DNA of 38,920 nt from Sneathiella sp. (GTDB taxonomy: Bacteria > Pseudomonadota > Alphaproteobacteria > Sneathiellales > Sneathiellaceae). This document shows positions 25,552 to 35,190 of this stretch, piece after piece. The DNA lies in the NCBI GenBank assembly GCA_002706985.1, contig PAKP01000010.1, forward strand, positions 1-38,920, read 5' to 3'. The translations under genes and the position numbers were made by a program. Below the pieces are notes generated by a model, which searched no databases, was not told the DNA's origin, and saw nothing but the letters and a program-made list of their open reading frames with translations. Every line of letters begins with the position of its first letter. Within the stretch, counting starts at the first letter, position 1.

Positions 25552-26525
25552 CACCGCCGCCGCTTCTCGCCGTAACCATGGGCGATCCCAATGGTATCGG
25601 GATCGAGATCAGCGCCAAGGCCTGGCAACAGCGGGAAGCCGACCATCTCGCACCCTTTTTCCTCATCGGCGGTAAGGATGAGGTAACCGCGCAGGTCAAC
25701 CGCCTGTTCCCGGATGTGCCCGTTGAGGTGATCCCGGAGCCCAGTTCGGCTCACGAAACATTCGCCCGCGCCCTCCCCCTTCTCGCGCTCGAAGATGGCC
25801 TTGATCCGGCAGAGCAGACCATCGCAGCCATCCGCCGAGGAGTCGCGCTGTGCCAGTCCGGGGACGCCAGCGCCATCGTCACCAACCCCATCCATAAGCG
25901 GCGGCTGTATGAGGCCGGGTTCACCCATCCGGGCCACACCGAATATCTCGCGGCACTGACCGGGGAGGATGGCAAATCGGTGATGATGCTCGCCTGCGCG
26001 GCCCTCAAGGTCGTGCCCGCCACCGTCCATATTCCGATTGCCAAGGTGCCGGCAACCCTCGATGCCGCGCGCCTTACCCATGTGATCGAGACCACCCACC
26101 GCGACCTTAAGGCCCGCTTCGGCCTCTCTCAGCCCCGGCTGGTCGTCGCCGGTCTCAACCCCCACGCCGGGGAAGATGGCACCATCGGGCGGGAAGAGGA
26201 AACCGTCATCCGCCCGGTCATCGCGAAACTGCAGGCGGCGGGTATGAAGATCAACGGGCCGTTTCCTGCCGACAGCCTGTTCCATCCGGCAGCGCGCCAA
26301 AATTATGACGCCGCCATCTGCATGTATCATGACCAGGCCCTGATCCCGATCAAGACCATCGATTTCGACGGCGGGGTCAATGTCACCCTCGGCCTTTCCA
26401 TCATCCGCACCTCGCCCGATCACGGCACGGCGGAGGATATTGCGGGCAAGGGTATCGCCAGCGCCGCCAGCCTGATCGCCGCGCTGAAACTGGCCGCCGA
26501 GATGGCGGGCGCAAAAAATGACTGA
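25548..26525 (+). CDS. pdxA: 4-hydroxythreonine-4-phosphate dehydrogenase
   Basis: NAD-dependent enzyme of pyridoxal phosphate synthesis (DXP-dependent route). The 325-residue protein begins with the family start [12 protein letters not shown] and has [21 protein letters not shown] and [11 protein letters not shown], containing the three metal-binding histidines. It overlaps surA by 4 bp and rsmA by 8 bp, a conserved arrangement. Confidence 0.97.
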   Translation: MTPPPLLAVTMGDPNGIGIEISAKAWQQREADHLAPFFLIGGKDEVTAQVNRLFPDVPVEVIPEPSSAHETFARALPLLALEDGLDPAEQTIAAIRRGVALCQSGDASAIVTNPIHKRRLYEAGFTHPGHTEYLAALTGEDGKSVMMLACAALKVVPATVHIPIAKVPATLDAARLTHVIETTHRDLKARFGLSQPRLVVAGLNPHAGEDGTIGREEETVIRPVIAKLQAAGMKINGPFPADSLFHPAARQNYDAAICMYHDQALIPIKTIDFDGGVNVTLGLSIIRTSPDHGTAEDIAGKGIASAASLIAALKLAAEMAGAKND

Positions 26526-27354
26526 CACGCCCGCCCTGCCGCCGCTTCGGGAGGTGATCGCGAAACACGGCCTCCGGGCGGAGAAATCGCTGGGTCAGAA
26601 TTTCCTGCTCGACCTCAACCTCACCGGCCGGATCGCGCGATGCGCCGGAAGCCTCAAAGGCGAGACAGTGATCGAGATCGGCCCCGGCCCCGGCGGCCTG
26701 ACGCGGGCAATCCTGGCGGCGGGCGCGGGAAAGCTCATCGCGGTGGAGAAGGATACCCGCTGCCTGCCCGCCCTCGCCGAGATTGCGGCGGCCTGGCCCG
26801 GCAAGCTGGAGGTCATCCATGACGACGCGCTCACCATCGATGAAGCCACGCTCCTCGACGGCCCGGCGAAGATCATCGCCAACCTGCCCTATAACGTGGC
26901 GACGCCGCTCCTGATCAAATGGCTGAAACAGCGGGGGCGTTTTTCGTCCCTCACCCTGATGTTCCAGAAGGAGGTGGCCGATCGCATCACGGCGGTTCCG
27001 CGCACGAAATCCTATGGCCGCCTCAGCATCCTTTGCCAGTGGCTGTGCGAAACCCGGCGCGAGTTCGATATCTCGCCGCGCGCCTTCACCCCGCCGCCGA
27101 AGGTGACCAGCACCGTCGTCACCCTGATCCCGCGCGCGAGCCCACTCTTCCCCGCCGATCCCGATATTCTTGAAAAAGTCGTTGCGGCGGCCTTCAACCA
27201 GCGGCGCAAGATGCTGCGGGCGAGCCTGAAACCGCTCGGGGCCAATACGGAAGCAAAGCTGGAAAAAGCCGGGATCGCCCCGACCCGCCGGGCCGAGGAA
27301 CTTTCAATAGAGGAATTCTGCGCGCTGGCGCGCGCTTACGCGGAAACCGCCTAA
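26518..27354 (+). CDS. rsmA: 16S rRNA dimethyladenosine transferase
   Basis: RsmA (KsgA) dimethylates two adjacent adenosines in the terminal hairpin of 16S rRNA late in 30S assembly. Its 278 residues show SLGQNFLLD, the SAM motif [10 protein letters not shown], the catalytic NLPYN motif and the closing [13 protein letters not shown]. It overlaps pdxA by 8 bp. Its 3' end overlaps that of the convergent gmk gene by 4 bp, so there is no room for a separate terminator. Confidence 0.97.
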   Translation: MTDTPALPPLREVIAKHGLRAEKSLGQNFLLDLNLTGRIARCAGSLKGETVIEIGPGPGGLTRAILAAGAGKLIAVEKDTRCLPALAEIAAAWPGKLEVIHDDALTIDEATLLDGPAKIIANLPYNVATPLLIKWLKQRGRFSSLTLMFQKEVADRITAVPRTKSYGRLSILCQWLCETRREFDISPRAFTPPPKVTSTVVTLIPRASPLFPADPDILEKVVAAAFNQRRKMLRASLKPLGANTEAKLEKAGIAPTRRAEELSIEEFCALARAYAETA

Positions 27355-28001
27355 TACCCTTCGCGCAGGCGGCTCACGAAATCGATCAGCCCGGCGCGGC
27401 GGTGGGTCCGGAGCCGTTCCGCCTTCAGGATCGCCCTCACCTGCGCAAGACAGTGATCGACATCTTCATTGACCACCACATAGTCATATTCGCGCCAGTG
27501 GCTGATTTCCTCCGCCGCCTTGGACATGCGCTGCGCGATCACTTCCGCCGGGTCCTGCGCCCGGGTTTTCAGGCGCTTTTCCAACGCATCGGTGGAGGGC
27601 GGCAGGATGAAAACGCTGACCAGATCGTTCGGCGCCTTCTGGGCCAGTTGCTGCGTGCCCTGCCAGTCGATATCGAACAATACGTCCTGTCCGTCGGCCA
27701 GCGCCTCCTCGACCGGGCCGCGCGGCGTGCCGTAGTAATTGCCGAACACCTTGGCATGCTCCAGCAGTTCGTCACGATTGATCATCAGGTTGAAGTCGAC
27801 CGGCTCGACAAAGAAGTAATCCTTGCCGTCTGTCTCTCCCGGGCGCGGCGGCCGCGTGGTGGCGGAGACCGACATGACCAGCTCGTCCTCCTCCTCGAGC
27901 AGGGCGCGGGAGATCGTCGTCTTGCCCGCTCCCGACGGTGAGGACAGCACCAGCATCAACCCTCGCCGCGTCATCATCCCTTTTTCGTCGTCCCCCGTCA
28001 T
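27351..28001 (-). CDS. gmk: guanylate kinase
   Basis: Phosphorylates GMP to GDP in purine metabolism. The 216-residue protein has P-loop [10 protein letters not shown], the GMP-binding [13 protein letters not shown] segment and [14 protein letters not shown] 28001 is 12 bp after the yicC stop; an internal ATG pair near 27977 ([10 protein letters not shown]) would trim eight or nine residues and is an alternative start. yicC-gmk pairing is typical of Proteobacteria. Confidence 0.97.
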   Translation of the reverse strand: MTGDDEKGMMTRRGLMLVLSSPSGAGKTTISRALLEEEDELVMSVSATTRPPRPGETDGKDYFFVEPVDFNLMINRDELLEHAKVFGNYYGTPRGPVEEALADGQDVLFDIDWQGTQQLAQKAPNDLVSVFILPPSTDALEKRLKTRAQDPAEVIAQRMSKAAEEISHWREYDYVVVNEDVDHCLAQVRAILKAERLRTHRRAGLIDFVSRLREGY

Positions 28002-28013
28002 CCTCAGCTACCC

Positions 28014-28904
28014 CTACTCAATATTCTGAACCTGCTCGCGCATCTTGTCGACCAGCACCTTGAGATCGAGCCCGATCTGCGTCAGTTCCTTGTCATTGGC
28101 CTTGGAACAGAGAGTGTTGGCCTCGCGGTTGAATTCCTGACAGATGAAGTCGAGCCGCCGCCCGACCGGCGCGCTGGCCCCTTCCAGCATGTCGCGGGTG
28201 GCGGCGATATGGCTGGTCAGCCGGTCCAGCTCCTCGGCGATATCCGCCTTGGTGGTGAGCAGCGCGAGCTCCTGCTCCAGCCGCCCTTCGTCGAGCTCCC
28301 CGCTTTCCAGCAATATGGCCATCTGTGCCTTGATCTTGGCGCGCATCTTGTCGGGCCAGCCCGCCGCAATCTCCGTCGCCCGGGCAACCAGCGCCTTGAT
28401 CTCGTCGAGTTGCGCGATCAGCACGGGGCCAAGGGCGCGCCCCTCCTCGCTCCGCGCCGCCGCGAGGCTCTCGACCAGTTCCCCGGCGGAGGACAGCATC
28501 GCCGCCGCCAGCCCCTCGTCATCGGCATCCTCGCCCGCCGTCTCGTCGCGGGTCTCGATCACCCCGCGGAGCGCCAGCATGCCGTCCATGCGCGGCCGGT
28601 CGGCCTCTCCGCGTTCCGCATAATGATGGGCGAGGCTCAGCAATTCTTCGAGGAATTCGTGGTTCACCTGATAGGCGGTCCCGGCGCTCGCGCGGTCAAA
28701 CTGCAGATGGATATTGACATTGCCGCGGGTGATGCGTGTCTTGACAAGCTTGCGCAACGGATCTTCCAGATGATCGAAGCCTGCGGGAATGCGGCAGCGG
28801 ACTTCCAGCCCCCGTCCGTTGACACTCTTCATTTCCCAGAGCCAGCTGACCCCCTTGAAAGAGCCGCTTGCCCGGGCAAATCCCGTCATACTGTTAATCG
28901 TCAA
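28014..28904 (-). CDS. yicC: YicC family endoribonuclease
   Basis: E. coli YicC is an RNase that influences small-RNA stability. The 296-residue protein has the N-terminal SMTGFAR motif and the conserved C-terminal block GRRLDFICQEFNREANT with SK.ND and a VDKMREQVQNIE end. The start is TTG at 28904, supported by GAGAGG 6 nt upstream and by the family pattern of about five residues before the SMT motif. Confidence 0.94.
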   Translation of the reverse strand: MTINSMTGFARASGSFKGVSWLWEMKSVNGRGLEVRCRIPAGFDHLEDPLRKLVKTRITRGNVNIHLQFDRASAGTAYQVNHEFLEELLSLAHHYAERGEADRPRMDGMLALRGVIETRDETAGEDADDEGLAAAMLSSAGELVESLAAARSEEGRALGPVLIAQLDEIKALVARATEIAAGWPDKMRAKIKAQMAILLESGELDEGRLEQELALLTTKADIAEELDRLTSHIAATRDMLEGASAPVGRRLDFICQEFNREANTLCSKANDKELTQIGLDLKVLVDKMREQVQNIE

Positions 28905-28990
28905 AATGGCCTCTCGCGCATGGGGTCGGTCGGGGAATTCGTCACCGCCCCTGTATATCCGCTTCGGCGGAATGCCACAAGCGCGCGGCG

Positions 28991-30460
28991 CTATTTTTTG
29001 GCCGCGGCCGAGGGTTTGGGTTTGGCCGGTTCCAGACGGCCGGTGATGGCGCTGATCATGCGCTGGAGGCCTGCGAACAGCACCATCGAGAGCATGCCGC
29101 CGAGAAAGGCCGCAAGGTCAAGGGCGAAGTCTTGCGCCGCGCCGGTCATCGGCAGCCAGGGTTCCAGCGCCAGAAAGAAGCCCGCTCCCGTCAGCCCGCC
29201 AAGCGCGCCGCGCAATCCCGGCGACAGGCGCACCGCCTCGTCATAGCGGCGCTTCCTCACCTCGATGGCGATATTGAGGGTCAGCAGGCTGAGCGCGCCG
29301 ACCGTGCCCCAGAGATAGGCGGCGATGAGCCAGATGGACCAGGTCAGATCATTTGCAAAATCGTCGGTGAACATCTCCGCCGCCAGATGCCGCGCGAGCA
29401 GCAACAGCGGGAAGAACACGAAGATCAGCAGCGAGATGGAGAGCGGGATCGTCCACAGCAGCGGCGCGCCCAGCTGGCTGTCCTGCAGGGTCTTGCCATT
29501 GAGGCCGAGGGTGCCAAAATTCGCCGCCGAAATCTTGCGATAGGCGGCCTGCAACGTGTGATAGCAGGCGGTCTTCTCCGCCGGGGTTTTCGCCCGCTCG
29601 CTGATGGTGATGGCACTGTCGAGGGCGCCGAGCTCCGCCGGGGTCGAGCTTGCCGGATGGTCGAGAAAATAGTTGGAGAGGATACGCGCGCGAGTGAGCA
29701 GCTCGCCGAATGCCTCCTCCTCCTTTGCCGTGCCGTCCTCCCAGGCCCTCTCGATCTCCCGCTCGGTCATCGCTTTATGAGCGTGTTTTTCATCAGCCTT
29801 TTCCGGCGATTTTTCATGCGATTTGTCATGACTTTTTTCATGCGTTTTCTCCTGTTCCTTCTCCGATTCCTTCTCAGGTGCGGCTTCGGGTGCGGTAAGT
29901 ACCGGTTCCTGCCGCTCAGGCTCAGGCGGTTCCGTCTCGGCAGCCGGTGGCGCAACTGGCGCTGGGGCTGGTTCCGGGGCTTTCGGCGCGGCCTCCTGTG
30001 CGGGTAGAGATGCCTTAACAGGCGCGGGCGTATGAGCGGGAGTAGGTTCCGGTGCCGCCGCAACCGGTTCGGGTGCCGGTGCAGGTGTATGAACCGGCGC
30101 AGGCGGTGCTGTCTGAACGGGCGCCGGATCGGGCGCTTTGGCGGCGGGCGCTTTGACGGCGGGGGCAGGCGTCGTTGTGGGCGCGGCCTTTGCCTCCGTC
30201 TTCGTCTCCACCGGGGCCGCAGTGGAAGCCGCTGCCGCAGGCGCGGTTGCCGCCGTTCGCTCCGGGACGCTGCCCGCCGGTGTCGCTTCTCCGCCCGGTG
30301 TGGTGGCGGTGGCGGACGGCACGTTCTTAATATTGCTGTTCACCAGATCGAGCGAGGTTGCATCCAGCGACTCGATTTCCTTCCTGAGTTCAAGCAGCGC
30401 CTCGCGCAGCTGCTGCCGCTGCCGGAGCAGCGTCTGTATCGTATCCGTACTCACCGCCAT
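28991..30460 (-). CDS. unrecognised membrane protein with Pro/Ala-rich linker
   Basis: I do not recognise a named family. The 489-residue protein has an N-terminal helix with coiled-coil character (TIQTLLRQRQQLREALLELR), a long Pro/Ala/Thr-rich, disordered region (about residues 45-205), a charged Lys/Glu/His/Ser stretch with repeated EKSHDKSHEKSPEK units (about 205-235), then a helical region and about four membrane helices ending in a Lys/Ala-rich tail. The start is set at ATG 30460 because GGGAG lies 4-5 nt upstream; ATG 30493 has no such site. It lies between mltG and yicC, in an otherwise familiar cluster. The linker could span the periplasm or reach through the wall; this is inference. 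Confidence 0.75.
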   Translation of the reverse strand: MAVSTDTIQTLLRQRQQLREALLELRKEIESLDATSLDLVNSNIKNVPSATATTPGGEATPAGSVPERTAATAPAAAASTAAPVETKTEAKAAPTTTPAPAVKAPAAKAPDPAPVQTAPPAPVHTPAPAPEPVAAAPEPTPAHTPAPVKASLPAQEAAPKAPEPAPAPVAPPAAETEPPEPERQEPVLTAPEAAPEKESEKEQEKTHEKSHDKSHEKSPEKADEKHAHKAMTEREIERAWEDGTAKEEEAFGELLTRARILSNYFLDHPASSTPAELGALDSAITISERAKTPAEKTACYHTLQAAYRKISAANFGTLGLNGKTLQDSQLGAPLLWTIPLSISLLIFVFFPLLLLARHLAAEMFTDDFANDLTWSIWLIAAYLWGTVGALSLLTLNIAIEVRKRRYDEAVRLSPGLRGALGGLTGAGFFLALEPWLPMTGAAQDFALDLAAFLGGMLSMVLFAGLQRMISAITGRLEPAKPKPSAAAKK

Positions 30461-30548
30461 GGGGCTCCCGCCACTTCTTTGTCCATTATCCATGGCAAGG
30501 ACGTTTGCGGCGGGGATTTTGTGCCAAATCAGGCGACGGCGGCGGAAT

Positions 30549-31529
30549 TCAGGGCTTCTTGTTCAGCTGCCGCCATTTGCGGACATTGGCGTTATGCTCA
30601 TCGAGGGTGAGGGAGAAGGCATGGCCGCCGGTGCCGTCGGCGACGAAATAAAGATAGTCCGTCTCCTCCGGCTGTACCACCGATTGCAGGCTCTCGATCC
30701 CCGGATTGGCGATCGGGCCGGCGGGCAGGCCGGTTATCTGATAGGTGTTGTAGTCATTGACGGTCGCGAGGTCCTTGCGGCTCAGAAGCCGGCCGAGATC
30801 GCGGGTGCCGCCAGTCACGCCATAGACCACCGTCGGGTCCGATTGCAGCTTCATCCCCTTGCGCAGCCGGTTAAGGAAGACCCCGGCCACCCGCGGCCGT
30901 TCCGCCGCCACCGCCGTCTCCTTCTCGATGATGGAGGCAAGGATGACCATCTCCTCCTCCGATTTTATTTCCGGCGGCAAGGGATGGGCGGCGGTAATCG
31001 CGGCAATCGCCGTCTGCATTGCCGCCGCCATGCGATCCAGCAGTTCATCGCGGGTATCGCCAAGCCGGTACTGATAGCTTTCAGGCAGAAAAGCCCCCTC
31101 CGGCATCGGCCGCGTGATCTCTCCTTCCAGCCCGTCCGCAGCCTCGACAAGGGCGCGGATTTCCCGGCTCTGGAGGCCTTCGGGGATGGTGATCAACCGC
31201 TCGATCACCTTGCCCGAGACAAAGAGGTTCATCAGATCCTGCCCCGAAATGGCGTAGGGAATGCGATACTCCCCGGCCTGGAGTTGGCCCGATTTTTGTT
31301 CAAGTCTTACACCAAAAATGAAGGCGTACTGATTGTTTATAATGCCTTTTTCCTGAAGATCGGCGGATAGTGCCCGAAGGCCCGTCCCTTTCTTGAGGAT
31401 ATAGACGGTCTCGCCTTCATATGGTCCGGGAGAGGTGAACAGCGTCCAGCCGACGGCGGCAACGCCGCCCGCCGCAATGACGGCCAACAGAAACAGGACA
31501 GTCAGGCCGATGAGGAATTTTTTCTTCAT
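30549..31529 (-). CDS. mltG: endolytic murein transglycosylase MltG
   Basis: Inner-membrane lytic transglycosylase that cleaves nascent glycan strands and limits their length. The 326-residue protein has one N-terminal membrane helix (about 5-29), a LysM-like subdomain and the YceG catalytic domain with the family motif ASIIEKET (catalytic Glu) and VFLNRLRKGMKLQSDPTV. GGAGG lies 7 nt before the ATG. It follows fabF by 22 bp, as in many Proteobacteria. Confidence 0.96.
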   Translation of the reverse strand: MKKKFLIGLTVLFLLAVIAAGGVAAVGWTLFTSPGPYEGETVYILKKGTGLRALSADLQEKGIINNQYAFIFGVRLEQKSGQLQAGEYRIPYAISGQDLMNLFVSGKVIERLITIPEGLQSREIRALVEAADGLEGEITRPMPEGAFLPESYQYRLGDTRDELLDRMAAAMQTAIAAITAAHPLPPEIKSEEEMVILASIIEKETAVAAERPRVAGVFLNRLRKGMKLQSDPTVVYGVTGGTRDLGRLLSRKDLATVNDYNTYQITGLPAGPIANPGIESLQSVVQPEETDYLYFVADGTGGHAFSLTLDEHNANVRKWRQLNKKP

Positions 31530-31551
31530 GGACCCGCCTCCGGCCCGAAGG

Positions 31552-32808
31552 TCAGACGCGCTTCAAGACAAGGCTGGCATTGGTTCCGCCGAACCCGAAG
31601 GAGTTGGACAGAACCGCGTCGACCTTCTTCTCCTGCGCCTTGATCGGCACGAGGTTGAGCTGGCAGTCTTCCGCCGGTTCGTGAAGATTGATGGTCGGCG
31701 GCAGGATCCCCTCGTTCATGGCGAGGATGGAGAAAATCGCCTCGACCCCGCCGGCGGCGCCGAGCAGATGGCCGATCGCCGACTTGGTGGAGGACATGGC
31801 GACATTCTTGGCGTTAGCGCCGAATAGCCGCTCAACCGCGCCGACCTCTAGGAAGTCAGCCATGGTCGAGGTGCCATGGGCATTCACATAACCGATATCG
31901 TCGACATTGAGCCCGGATTTCTTCAGCGCCATCTGCATCGCGCGATAGCCGCCGTCACCATCAGGGGACGGCGCTGTGATGTGATAGGCATCGCCCGACA
32001 GGCCGTAGCCCAGAACCTCGGCATATATTTTCGCGCCGCGCTTCTTGGCATGTTCATATTCTTCGAGAACGACAACGCCCGCGCCCTCGCCCATGACGAA
32101 GCCGTCGCGGTCCTTGTCATAGGGGCGTGAGGCCGTTTCCGGCGCATCGTGATAGGAGCTGGAAAGCGCCTTGGCGGAGGCAAAACCGGAAATGCCGAGG
32201 CGGCAGATCGCGCCTTCCGCACCGCCCGCCACCATGACATCCGCGTCATCGTCGGCAATCATCCGCGCCGCATCGCCAATGGCGTGGGCACCGGTGGAAC
32301 AGGCGGTCACCACGGCGTGGTTCGGGCCCTTGTAGCCGTGACGGATGGAGACCTGTCCAGAGACGAGATTGATCAGGGCGCCCGGAATGAAGAACGGGCC
32401 GATGCGGCGGGGGCCGCGCTCATGCAGCGTGATGGCGTTCGCCTCGATCGAGGGCAGGCCGCCGATGCCGGAACCGATGGTGACACCGGTGCGGCAGAAT
32501 TCCTCTTCCGTCGCGGGTTGCCAGCCGCTGTCCTTGATGGCCTCATCGGCGGCGGCAATGCCGAAAATGATGAAGCTGTCGACTTTCCGCTGTTCCTTGG
32601 GTTCCAGCACGTTATCGGCAATGAAGGAGTCGGGCTGGTCCGGATCGACCGGCACTTCACAGCCATAGCGGACCGGCAGGTCCGTCGTGTCGATCTTGGT
32701 CAGCATCCCTGCGCCGGATTCGCCGTTAATCAGCTTTTTCCAGGTCGGCTGGACCCCGTTCGCCAGAGGGGTCACAAGTCCCAGGCCGGTTACCACCACT
32801 CGTCGCAT
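31552..32808 (-). CDS. fabF: 3-oxoacyl-[ACP] synthase II
   Basis: Condensing enzyme of type II fatty-acid elongation. The 418-residue protein carries the Cys-His-His triad: C170 in VVTACSTGAHA, H311 in VNAHGTST and H347 in SAIGHLLGAAG. It follows acpP by 57 bp, so carrier protein and condensing enzyme are made together. Confidence 0.98.
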   Translation of the reverse strand: MRRVVVTGLGLVTPLANGVQPTWKKLINGESGAGMLTKIDTTDLPVRYGCEVPVDPDQPDSFIADNVLEPKEQRKVDSFIIFGIAAADEAIKDSGWQPATEEEFCRTGVTIGSGIGGLPSIEANAITLHERGPRRIGPFFIPGALINLVSGQVSIRHGYKGPNHAVVTACSTGAHAIGDAARMIADDDADVMVAGGAEGAICRLGISGFASAKALSSSYHDAPETASRPYDKDRDGFVMGEGAGVVVLEEYEHAKKRGAKIYAEVLGYGLSGDAYHITAPSPDGDGGYRAMQMALKKSGLNVDDIGYVNAHGTSTMADFLEVGAVERLFGANAKNVAMSSTKSAIGHLLGAAGGVEAIFSILAMNEGILPPTINLHEPAEDCQLNLVPIKAQEKKVDAVLSNSFGFGGTNASLVLKRV

Positions 32809-32865
32809 GCGTCACCCAATAGATATTGTGCAGAAAAAGAGAACGGGGCACAGGGCCCCGGTCGA

Positions 32866-33096
32866 TCAGGCAGCTTCGATATGCGTGATCGCGTCTTTAA
32901 CCGTCAGGATTTTCTCGGCTGCGTCATCCGGAATCTCGATGCCGAATTCCTCTTCAAAAGCCATCACCAGCTCAACCGTATCCAGGCTGTCTGCGCCCAG
33001 ATCGTCAATGAAGCTCGCTTCGTCCGTTACCTTGCCTTCATCTACACCGAGATGTTCAACGACGATTTTTTTTACGCGCCCTGCGATATCACTCAT
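32866..33096 (-). CDS. acpP: acyl carrier protein
   Basis: The 76-residue acidic four-helix protein carries fatty-acyl intermediates on a phosphopantetheine arm attached to Ser37 in the [12 protein letters not shown] motif. AAGGA lies 8 nt before the ATG. The 184-bp gap to fabG upstream suggests that acpP also has its own promoter, which is usual for this abundant protein, though I could not settle on clear -35/-10 boxes. Confidence 0.98.
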   Translation of the reverse strand: MSDIAGRVKKIVVEHLGVDEGKVTDEASFIDDLGADSLDTVELVMAFEEEFGIEIPDDAAEKILTVKDAITHIEAA

Positions 33097-33280
33097 AGCT
33101 GTATCCTTAGAAAATCCGACAGTTCAAAAAGTCTATGTCCATTCCTTACCTCCAAGGTGCGAAAAATTCAAGCGCCAACGGAGGTCAATTTGGTGCGGTT
33201 TCCTAACATACTTTAATCATCTTGCAAAGAAAACCTGACCGGGGCGGGTAATTTTTGATCCCCCGCACCCGGCGCGCCGT

Positions 33281-34018
33281 TTAAATCATGGCCATGCCGC
33301 CGTTGACATGCAATGTCTGGCCGGTGACATAGGCCGCCTCTTCCGAGGCGAGATAGACCACCGCAGCGGAGATATCCTCAGGTCTTCCGAGAGCACCCAC
33401 GGGCACCGCCGTCAGCAGTGCGTCCCGCTGTGCATCCGGCAGCGCATCGGTCATCGCCGTCTCGATAAAGCCCGGCGCCACGCAATTGACGGTAATGCCG
33501 CGCGTTGCCACTTCCTGCGCCAGCGATTTCGACATGCCGATCATTCCCGCTTTCGAGGCGGCGTAGTTCATCTGGCCCGGATTGCCCGTCACCCCGACGA
33601 TGGAGGTAATGCCGATGATCCGCCCGAAGCGCCGCTTCATCATACCGCGCAGCGCATTTTTGGAGAGCTTGAATGCCGCCTTGAGATTGACATCCAGAAC
33701 CGTGTCCCAGTCCTCATCCTTCATGCGCATGGCCAGGCCGTCGCGCGTCAGGCCGGCGTTGTTGACCAGGATATCGACCTGGCCCATCGCCTCTTCCGCC
33801 TGCTTGATCAGGTTATCCACCGCCTCCATATCGGAGAGGTTGCAGGGCAGGACATGGACGCGGTCCTTCAGTTCCGCCGCGACTTTCTGCAACGCCTCCT
33901 CCCGCGTGCCGGAGAGGGCGACCGTCGCGCCCTGACGGTGCAGATCGCGCGCGATTACTGCGCCAAGACCGCCGGAGGCCCCGGTGACGAGGGCGCATTT
34001 TCCTGTCAAATCAAACAT
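33281..34018 (-). CDS. fabG: 3-oxoacyl-[ACP] reductase
   Basis: NADPH-dependent short-chain dehydrogenase/reductase of fatty-acid elongation, 245 residues. It has TGASGGLG for cofactor binding, NNAG, and the catalytic S139, Y152 and K156. ATG 34018 follows GAGGAAG; a GTG four codons upstream overlaps that site and is rejected. It starts 24 bp after fabD. Confidence 0.97.
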   Translation of the reverse strand: MFDLTGKCALVTGASGGLGAVIARDLHRQGATVALSGTREEALQKVAAELKDRVHVLPCNLSDMEAVDNLIKQAEEAMGQVDILVNNAGLTRDGLAMRMKDEDWDTVLDVNLKAAFKLSKNALRGMMKRRFGRIIGITSIVGVTGNPGQMNYAASKAGMIGMSKSLAQEVATRGITVNCVAPGFIETAMTDALPDAQRDALLTAVPVGALGRPEDISAAVVYLASEEAAYVTGQTLHVNGGMAMI

Positions 34019-34042
34019 GGTCTTCCTCACTTATGTAATCGG

Positions 34043-34996
34043 TCAGAGTTTTGCAAGAAACGCGTCGATATCGGCGGGGGTGCCGACGGCGGAGCCGGAC
34101 ATCGCCCGGTTGATGCGCCGGACCATGGTCGAGAGCACCTTGCCGCTGCCCATCTCGACCAGTTCCTCAACCCCCTGCTCGCCCATGTAAAGGACGCTCT
34201 CGCGCCAGCGCACGCGCCCGGTCACCTGCTCGACCAGCAGCTTGCGGATGGTATCGGGGTCGCTCACCTCGCCCGCCGTGACATTGGCGATCAGCGGCAC
34301 CCGCGGCGGCGCGATCACCACCTCGGCGAGCCGTTCGGCCATGGCGTCGGCGGCGGGCTGCATCAGAGGGCAATGGAACGGCGCGCTCACGGGGAGCAGC
34401 ATCGCCTTCTTCGCGCCCTTGGCGGTGGCAATCTCAATCGCCGCCTCGACCGCGCCCTTGTGACCGGAGAGCACGACCTGCCCGTCCGCATTGTCATTGG
34501 CGGCAACGACGATCTCGTCATTGGTGGATTTTTCCTTCGCCTCGGCGACGACTTCCTCGACCGGACCGATATCTAGGCCGAGAAGCGCGGCCATGGCGCC
34601 GACGCCGACGGGTACCGCCGCCTGCATGGCCTGCCCGCGCGCCTTCAGGAGCCGTGCCGCATCGGCCAGCTCCAGCGCCCCGGCAGCGGTCAGCGCGGAA
34701 TATTCACCGAGGGAATGGCCAGCAACATATTTCGCGACTTTCGCCAGGTCCATATTGCCGTCCTTCTCAAGGACGCGGACCACCGCCATGCTGACCGCCA
34801 TCAGGGCAGGCTGCGCATTCTCGGTCAGGGTCAGCTCCTCGATCGGGCCTTCAAACATCAGTTTCGAGAGATTCTGCGAGAGCGCCTCATCCACCTCCTG
34901 AAAGACTTCGCGGGCGACGGCATGGCTCTGCGCCAGCTCCTGCCCCATACCGACGGCCTGGCTGCCCTGGCCGGGAAATACAAATGCACGTGTCAT
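34043..34996 (-). CDS. fabD: malonyl-CoA:ACP transacylase
   Basis: Loads malonate onto acyl carrier protein. The 317-residue protein starts FVFPGQGSQ and has the nucleophile elbow GHSLGEYSAL with S95, and H208 in APFHCPLM. It is the first gene of the minus-strand fab cluster and divergent from rpsF; the 194-bp gap between them holds promoters for both. Confidence 0.97.
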   Translation of the reverse strand: MTRAFVFPGQGSQAVGMGQELAQSHAVAREVFQEVDEALSQNLSKLMFEGPIEELTLTENAQPALMAVSMAVVRVLEKDGNMDLAKVAKYVAGHSLGEYSALTAAGALELADAARLLKARGQAMQAAVPVGVGAMAALLGLDIGPVEEVVAEAKEKSTNDEIVVAANDNADGQVVLSGHKGAVEAAIEIATAKGAKKAMLLPVSAPFHCPLMQPAADAMAERLAEVVIAPPRVPLIANVTAGEVSDPDTIRKLLVEQVTGRVRWRESVLYMGEQGVEELVEMGSGKVLSTMVRRINRAMSGSAVGTPADIDAFLAKL

Positions 34997-35031
34997 ATAT
35001 CGGGTCCGATTCTGTTGACTTGAGGGGAACA

Positions 35032-35059
35032 GTCATATTGCAGCAAAATTTCCTGTCAA
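35032..35059 (-). promoter_or_regulatory. probable fabD promoter
   Basis: On the minus strand TTGACA (35059-35054) and TATGAC (35037-35032) have a 16-bp spacer, about 35 bp upstream of the fabD ATG. The -35 is perfect; the -10 matches four of six bases. Confidence 0.5.
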
Positions 35060-35065
35060 GCCTAC

Positions 35066-35093
35066 TTGCATATGACGGTAAAATCTGTATAGT
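35066..35093 (+). promoter_or_regulatory. probable rpsF operon promoter
   Basis: TTGCAT (35066-35071) and TATAGT (35088-35093) with a 16-bp spacer, divergent from the fabD promoter and almost back to back with it. Transcription from here would give a leader of about 90 nt before rpsF, containing the two hairpins at 35114-35156. Confidence 0.55.
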
Positions 35094-35113
35094 CCGCCGC
35101 CTCAATACTCCTT

Positions 35114-35156
35114 GCCGACGGAGGTCGGCTAAGTCTGATCGGTTACCGGTGGTAAC
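35114..35156 (+). promoter_or_regulatory. structured rpsF leader, possible S6:S18 binding RNA
   Basis: Two perfect hairpins: GCCGAC/GTCGGC with a GGAG loop (35114-35129) and GTTACC/GGTAAC with a GGT loop (35142-35156). Many bacteria control rpsF by an S6:S18 complex binding a leader with a conserved CCG; a CCG is present in the second hairpin. Whether it fits that motif in full needs a covariance-model search. Confidence 0.4.
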
Positions 35157-35190
35157 TCCAGACACCCAAGAGCCATAAGGAGCTTTATAT

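Noticed and set aside
29780..29880. Tandem short repeats
   Set aside because: They encode the EKSHDK-type repeats of the membrane protein and are part of its coding sequence, not a separate DNA repeat array.
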